From an uncultured Acidimicrobium sp. (GTDB lineage: Bacteria > Actinomycetota > Acidimicrobiia > Acidimicrobiales > Ilumatobacteraceae): a stretch of 10,076 bases of DNA. Numbering within the stretch: position 1 is the first letter of the stretch; each line of letters begins with the position of its first letter. The stretch spans positions 1 to 10,076 of the forward strand of contig CAINLH010000079.1 in NCBI GenBank assembly GCA_903850275.1. The letters are read 5' to 3'. The notes under the pieces are model-generated. The model saw nothing but the letters and a program-made list of their open reading frames with translations, was not told the origin of the DNA and made no database searches. The position numbers and the translations under genes were made by a program. This document shows positions 6,262 to 10,076 of the stretch, in pieces.

Positions 6262-7094
6262 TGCCTGTGGGCGCTGCACAACTTAAGTCGTTTCAACTCG
6301 TTGAATCGTGGCCGGTCACTAATGCCGCAGCCGGAGTAATCGACCAATTTGGCAACGTGCATCTGCACGGAGACACCAACACCCGCTTTCGACTTGCATC
6401 TGTTTCAAAGGTGATGACCGCGTGGGCAACACTGATTGCCGTTGAAGACGGCACCACAAGCCTTGACGCCGAAGTTGGACAGCACGGAAGAACGCTTCGA
6501 CAGCTGCTTGCGCATGCAGGTGGTTACGGCTTCGATGCCGTCGAGCCAATCGTGAGCGCCGAACGCAAACGCATTTATTCCAACACCGGTTACGACATGA
6601 TTGCGCAGCATGTTGCCGAGGCCAGCGGTATTCATTTTGATGAGTATTTGTTCGAAGCGGTGTTTGCCCCACTGCAGATGTCGTCAACGGAACTGTTGGG
6701 CTCGGCCGCAAAAGATGTGCACTCGACACTTGCCGACCTCGCGTTGTTTGCAGCCGAGATGCGTCACCCAACTCTGTTTGCGCGTTCTACATTTGCCGAA
6801 GCAACCTCGGTGCAATACAGCGAACTTGAAGGCGTTGTGCCTGGCCTTGGCCGTTACTCGCCGTGCCCATGGGGCCTTGGGCCCGAGATCAAAGGCGCAA
6901 AGCACCCGCACTGGACGGCTACTCGCAACAGTTCTTCCACCTTTGGTCATTTCGGTGGCACCGGAACATTCGTGTGGGTAGACCCAGTTGCAAACGTTTC
7001 GTGCTTCGCACTCACCGATCGCGAGTTTGATGAATGGGCACTGAGTGCATGGCCATCGTTTGGCGATGCAGTGCTAGACGAACTAGGCCGCTAA
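6261..7094 (+). CDS. Serine beta-lactamase-fold hydrolase (class C / EstB-like)
   Basis: A 277-residue protein with the penicillin-binding-protein/beta-lactamase fold. The nucleophile motif SVSK is at 47-50 (S47, K50), YSN at 106-108 is the second motif, and HFGGTG at 230-235 takes the place of KTG. LLAHAGGYG at 82-90 matches the family LLtHtSGl segment. No signal peptide is visible, so a cytosolic esterase or peptidase role is more likely than antibiotic resistance. I chose the GTG at 6261, whose first base is the last base of the DAHP synthase TAG (TAGTG), giving tight coupling. Another GTG follows at 6267. The same reading frame is open further upstream inside the synthase gene, but that part shows no family match. 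Its length is short for class C enzymes (about 360-400). The substrate is unknown. Confidence 0.85.
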   Translation: MPVGAAQLKSFQLVESWPVTNAAAGVIDQFGNVHLHGDTNTRFRLASVSKVMTAWATLIAVEDGTTSLDAEVGQHGRTLRQLLAHAGGYGFDAVEPIVSAERKRIYSNTGYDMIAQHVAEASGIHFDEYLFEAVFAPLQMSSTELLGSAAKDVHSTLADLALFAAEMRHPTLFARSTFAEATSVQYSELEGVVPGLGRYSPCPWGLGPEIKGAKHPHWTATRNSSSTFGHFGGTGTFVWVDPVANVSCFALTDREFDEWALSAWPSFGDAVLDELGR

Positions 7095-7112
7095 GGCTTC
7101 AAACACCACAAG

Positions 7113-7118
7113 TACACT
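7113..7118 (+). promoter_or_regulatory. -10 element for a leaderless MFS transcript
   Basis: TACACT followed by exactly 6 bases (GACGCG) and then the ATG at 7125. This is the spacing expected if transcription starts at the A of the start codon. The 30-base gap after the hydrolase gene contains no Shine-Dalgarno, which supports leaderless translation. Confidence 0.55.
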
Positions 7119-7124
7119 GACGCG

Positions 7125-8297
7125 ATGACAATTCGCGAGCGTGATCACCGCGCCGACGCGTTGTTGTTGATGGCGTGTTCGTTTGCCGTTGCCACGTCCA
7201 ACTCGGTTATCTTCGCCGCACTGGGCGACTTGCAAGACACCTACGGTTTCCCCGATTCGGGCCTTGGGCTCATTGCGGGTTCGGGTTTTCTTACTGGCTT
7301 CCTCGTGCAGTTATTTGTTTCTCCGTTTGCCGACCGCGGCCACACCAAGCGGCTCATCATGGGCGGCATGTTGCTTGGCGCAATGGGTTCGTTGCTTATG
7401 GCCTTCGGCACCGGCCTTCCCCAGTTTGTTTTAGCCCGAGCAGTGATTGGATCGTCGTTCGGCTTCGTCTTCCCCGCAGTTCGCGCGCTGATTGCGCATG
7501 TCGACCCAGAGCGCCGGGGCGAACGCCTGGGCCGCCTTGCTGGCGTGGAACTATTGGGGTTTGTTGCAGGCCCGCTGTTTGGCGGTTTGCTTATCGACCC
7601 AATCGGTTTGCGTTCGGTGTTCCTGTTGTTCGGCTTCGTGAACTTAATTTCGATGTTCACCATTTCGTTTCGGTCTTTTCCGCAACTTCCAAAATCCACC
7701 GACTCGCGAAAGCCAAGCCTGGAGTTGCTGCGCTACCCGCGCGTGCGCATTGCCGTCATTGTTGCAATGGCTATCCAGGCGCCAGTTGGCATTTTTGATG
7801 CACTGTGGGACAGGTATCTCACCGACTTGGGTGGCGGCAACTCCATGGTGGGCATTTCGTTTGCGTTGTACACCGTTCCGTTTTTTATCTTCTCTACATT
7901 CGGTGGGCGGCTTGCCGACAAATATGACCCACAAAAGATTTCGTTGTGGATGATGATTCTTGTTGTTCCCGCCGTTACGGGTTACGGCGCATTCAGCACG
8001 TTAGGGCCGGTTATCGCACTCAACGTGTTTGAAGGTGTGGCGCAAGCACTGATGTATCCATCGTCGGCAGCTGCTGTTGCAAAAGCGGCACCGCTTGGCC
8101 GCGCATCTGCAGCCCAAGGCTTGGCAGGTGCTTCTGGTTTGTTGATGTCGATGACGTTGGCGTTCACCACCCCATCGCTGTACGGAAGGTTTGGCTCGCT
8201 CGCCGCGTTCGGTGCAGTTGGGTTATTGATGACCGTTCTTACCGGTTCGGCCGCACTGATGTTGTGGCGACTGAACCGGCGCGAACAATTGAACTAA
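7125..8297 (+). CDS. Major facilitator superfamily transporter
   Basis: A 390-residue inner-membrane protein, close to the usual 400 of 12-helix MFS carriers. Hydrophobic stretches cover about 12-33, 46-66, 77-97, 101-123, 137-158, 163-182 in the first half and 208-228, 241-260, 272-292, 295-316, 330-350, 357-381 in the second. The loop between helices 2 and 3 holds the MFS motif A form SPFADRGHTKRLI at 66-78, and its second-half copy GGRLADKYDPQKI is at 260-272. A hydrophilic loop at 183-207 separates the halves. Such carriers use the proton gradient to move small solutes or drugs; the substrate cannot be inferred. It has its own leaderless-type promoter. It ends one base before the convergent thiolase stop. 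Confidence 0.92.
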   Translation: MTIRERDHRADALLLMACSFAVATSNSVIFAALGDLQDTYGFPDSGLGLIAGSGFLTGFLVQLFVSPFADRGHTKRLIMGGMLLGAMGSLLMAFGTGLPQFVLARAVIGSSFGFVFPAVRALIAHVDPERRGERLGRLAGVELLGFVAGPLFGGLLIDPIGLRSVFLLFGFVNLISMFTISFRSFPQLPKSTDSRKPSLELLRYPRVRIAVIVAMAIQAPVGIFDALWDRYLTDLGGGNSMVGISFALYTVPFFIFSTFGGRLADKYDPQKISLWMMILVVPAVTGYGAFSTLGPVIALNVFEGVAQALMYPSSAAAVAKAAPLGRASAAQGLAGASGLLMSMTLAFTTPSLYGRFGSLAAFGAVGLLMTVLTGSAALMLWRLNRREQLN

Positions 8298-8298
8298 A

Positions 8299-9501
8299 TC
8301 AGCTCAGGCGCTCGACAATCATGGCCATGCCTTGGCCGCCACCAACACACATGGACTCCATGCCCACTGTCTTGTTGGTGCTTTGCAAACCGTTGATGAG
8401 CGTGGTCATGATGCGTGCGCCGGTCATACCGAATGGATGACCAAGTGCGATTGCACCACCATGCACGTTGAGTTTGTCCATGCTGATACCCAAGTGCTTG
8501 GCGGATGGGATTACTTGCGCGGCAAATGCTTCGTTGATCTCGACTAGGTCGATGTTGTCAATCGTCATGCCCGCACGCTTCAGTGCTTGACGGCATGCTT
8601 CGATTGGACCAAGGCCCATGATCTCTGGGTTGAGCCCAGAAACACCCGACGAGATAATGCGTGCAAGTGGCGTGATGCCAAGTTGCTTGGCCTTCTTTGC
8701 GCTCATCACCATGACTGCCGCAGCACCATCGTTCAGTGGGCATGCGTTGCCTGCAGTGATCTGTCCGTCTGGGCGGAACACTGGCTTGAGTGCTGCAAGG
8801 CCCTCGGCCGTGGTGCCATCGCGTGGGCCGTCATCTTTGCTGACAACCGTTCCGTCTGGAAGTGTGAGCGGCGTAATTTCGCGTTCGAAGAAACCGTTCT
8901 GTTGGTTCTTCACAGCCAACTGCTGCGAACGTGCACCGAATGCGTCCATCTCTTCGCGAGTAACACCTTCAACTTCGCGAACGTTTTCTGCAGTCTGACC
9001 CATTGCGATGTACGCGTCTGGCAAACCTGTTGGCGCAGTCCATGCTGGCTGGCCGCCGGCTGCACGCAACTTGGTGCGCTCGCCCGATGGCTTGAAGATT
9101 GCATTCGGTGCCATGTCGCTTGCGCCGTGCGCGTAACGACTGACTGTCTCTACGCCTGCTGCGATAAAGCAATCGCCTTCGCCAGCGTTGATGGCATGTG
9201 CAGCCATGCGAATGGTCTGCAAGCTGGACGAGCAGTAACGGTTAACAGTGACGCCAGGAACATCGTCAAGGCCAGCAAGAATTGCCACCATACGACCAAT
9301 GTTGAAACCGCCTTCGCCTGCAGGCTGGCCAATGCCAAGCATGAGGTCTTCTACGTCGCTTGCCTTCACCTGTGGAACTTTGGCCATCAGTGCGCGCACA
9401 ATTTGTGCTGACATATCGTCTGGGCGCAACTCAATAAGGCTGCCCTTATTTGCACGACCAATTGGGCTGCGGGCTGTTGCGACAATAACTGCTTCGGACA
9501 T
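8299..9501 (-). CDS. Thiolase (acetyl-CoA C-acyltransferase / acetyltransferase)
   Basis: A 400-residue enzyme of the thiolase I/II family. It either cleaves 3-ketoacyl-CoA with CoA at the end of a beta-oxidation round or condenses two acetyl-CoA. The catalytic set is complete: C90 in VNRYCSSSLQ, NEAFA at 323-327, H355 in IALGHPFGMTG and C385 in MCVGGGQG. The length is typical. The usual GHPxGxSG reads GHPFGMTG, a variant whose meaning is unknown to me. The ATG at 9501 has a good Shine-Dalgarno, GGAG, about 7 bases upstream, unlike the neighbouring genes with leaderless-type starts. It is divergent from a cytochrome P450 with 53 bases between the starts. That pairing suggests degradation of a lipid or sterol side chain rather than acetoacetyl-CoA synthesis, but this is inference. 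Confidence 0.93.
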   Translation of the reverse strand: MSEAVIVATARSPIGRANKGSLIELRPDDMSAQIVRALMAKVPQVKASDVEDLMLGIGQPAGEGGFNIGRMVAILAGLDDVPGVTVNRYCSSSLQTIRMAAHAINAGEGDCFIAAGVETVSRYAHGASDMAPNAIFKPSGERTKLRAAGGQPAWTAPTGLPDAYIAMGQTAENVREVEGVTREEMDAFGARSQQLAVKNQQNGFFEREITPLTLPDGTVVSKDDGPRDGTTAEGLAALKPVFRPDGQITAGNACPLNDGAAAVMVMSAKKAKQLGITPLARIISSGVSGLNPEIMGLGPIEACRQALKRAGMTIDNIDLVEINEAFAAQVIPSAKHLGISMDKLNVHGGAIALGHPFGMTGARIMTTLINGLQSTNKTVGMESMCVGGGQGMAMIVERLS

Positions 9502-9506
9502 GTTTG

Positions 9507-9512
9507 GCTCCG
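9507..9512 (-). promoter_or_regulatory. Shine-Dalgarno of the thiolase gene
   Basis: The minus strand reads CGGAGCC just upstream of the thiolase ATG, with GGAG about 7 bases before it. This is the clearest ribosome binding site in the window and fixes the start at 9501. Confidence 0.6.
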
Positions 9513-9536
9513 TTCGATCCTGAATGAATAGTTGTA

Positions 9537-9548
9537 GAACGGTACCAT
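9537..9548. promoter_or_regulatory. Divergent promoter with GGTACC palindrome before the P450 gene
   Basis: TACCAT at 9543-9548 is a TANNNT -10, with 6 bases (TTGCCC) to the P450 ATG at 9555, so this gene too looks leaderless. The -10 overlaps the centre of AACGGTACCATT, a palindrome of form AAnGGTACCnTT. A repressor bound there would cover the P450 promoter and lie upstream of the thiolase. The palindrome is short and could be chance. Confidence 0.4.
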
Positions 9549-9554
9549 TTGCCC

Positions 9555-10076
9555 ATGGAACTCACCGAAGTGGCGCTCGACAGCATCAACATCTCCGACC
9601 CCGAATTTTGGAAAGCCCCCCAGCAACTACGGGAATCAACCTTTGCCACCCTGCGTCGCAAGGCCCCCGTCAAATTCTTTGAGGAAATACCCCTCGTCAA
9701 CTTCCCCGTTGGACCCGGCTATTGGGCGCTCACCAAACACGAGGACATCTGGCATGCCAGCCGCAACCCAGACTTGTTCTGCAGCGGCAAAGGCACCAAC
9801 ATCCCCGACCTCACGGTGGAACTCAACGAATTCTTTGGCTCCATGATCAGCATGGACGACCCGAAACATGTGCGCCTTCGCACCATAGTTTCAAAGGGCT
9901 TCACACCAAAAGAAATTGCGCGCGTTGAGGAATACGTCAAGAACAAGGCCCGCACCATCGTGGACCGCGCCATCGAAAAGTTTGGCGACAGCGAGTTTGA
10001 CTTTGTTGACAACATCGCTGCACCGTTTCCGCTGCAAATCATTTGCGAAATGATGGGCATTCCAGAAAGCGACGAG
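9555..10076 (+). CDS. Cytochrome P450, N-terminal part (cut by window edge), CYP124/125/142-like
   Basis: The first 174 residues of a P450; the rest, with the ExxR and heme-cysteine motifs, is beyond the window. P450s insert one oxygen atom into a substrate using electrons from ferredoxin or a reductase partner. Visible family features are DPEFW at 15-19, the beta-1 segment GYWALTKHEDIWHASRNPDLF at 55-75, the helix C motif DDPKHVRLR at 101-109 (H105 and R109 bind heme propionate), GFTPKEI at 115-121, and FDFVDNIAAPFPLQIICEMMGIP at 148-170. These resemble mycobacterial CYP124, CYP125 and CYP142, which hydroxylate the ends of methyl-branched lipids or cholesterol. The ATG at 9555 is placed for a leaderless transcript. 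Together with the divergent thiolase it suggests terminal oxidation followed by beta-oxidation. The P450 identity is strong; the subfamily is tentative. Confidence 0.9.
   Translation, partial: MELTEVALDSINISDPEFWKAPQQLRESTFATLRRKAPVKFFEEIPLVNFPVGPGYWALTKHEDIWHASRNPDLFCSGKGTNIPDLTVELNEFFGSMISMDDPKHVRLRTIVSKGFTPKEIARVEEYVKNKARTIVDRAIEKFGDSEFDFVDNIAAPFPLQIICEMMGIPESDE

Noticed and set aside
8587..9411. Open frame on the plus strand inside the thiolase gene
   Set aside because: It is antisense to a complete thiolase with all catalytic residues, and its product is cysteine- and tryptophan-rich with no known pattern.
9534..9547. KstR-type operator (TAGAAC half-site) before the P450
   Set aside because: The left half TAGAAC matches, but the right half does not complete the inverted repeat, so I do not call a KstR site.
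1..10076. CRISPR array, insertion sequence or prophage
   Set aside because: No regularly spaced direct repeats, transposase or integrase motifs, terminal inverted repeats or phage genes were seen by reading both strands.

Overview
The window looks like chromosomal DNA from an actinobacterium of moderate GC content. The class Acidimicrobiia is my best guess, by inference. The reasons are the nadD / LytR-C-terminal protein / rsfS gene order, a class II (AroA-II) DAHP synthase, -10 elements placed exactly where leaderless transcripts need them, and a P450 plus thiolase pair typical of actinobacterial lipid catabolism. I see no prophage, transposon, CRISPR array or integrase. Every stretch longer than about 300 bases is coding.

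Left part, minus strand, read from 3805 down to 1: nadD (NAD biosynthesis), then a membrane-anchored protein with a degenerate LCP domain and a LytR C-terminal domain, then rsfS (ribosomal silencing factor), then a secreted M6-like metalloprotease, then the 5' end of a tRNA gene, probably alanine, cut off by the window edge. The first four genes are separated by 3 bases, an 8-base overlap and 5 bases, so they look like one transcription unit. The protease gene is clearly more AT-rich than its partners and is the unusual member.

A 228-base divergent intergenic region (3806-4033) carries the nadD promoter on the minus strand. Four runs of six C lie directly in front of the gene on the plus strand. 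That gene encodes a small primary-type sigma factor (4034-4861) with a shortened region 3 and changed DNA-contact residues in regions 2.4, 3.0 and 4.2. It is followed by a class II DAHP synthase (first step of the shikimate pathway), a serine beta-lactamase-fold hydrolase whose GTG start overlaps the synthase stop codon by one base, and an MFS transporter with its own leaderless-type promoter.

Right part: a thiolase on the minus strand converges on the MFS gene with a single base between the two stop codons. It is divergent from a cytochrome P450 of the CYP124/125/142-like group that runs off the right edge. The P450 and thiolase suggest oxidation and beta-oxidation of a lipid or sterol side chain. 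The observations most worth following are the variant sigma factor with its odd leader, the apparently inactive LCP domain, and the plant-like form of the DAHP synthase. I did not find a clear new multi-gene defence or mobile system.
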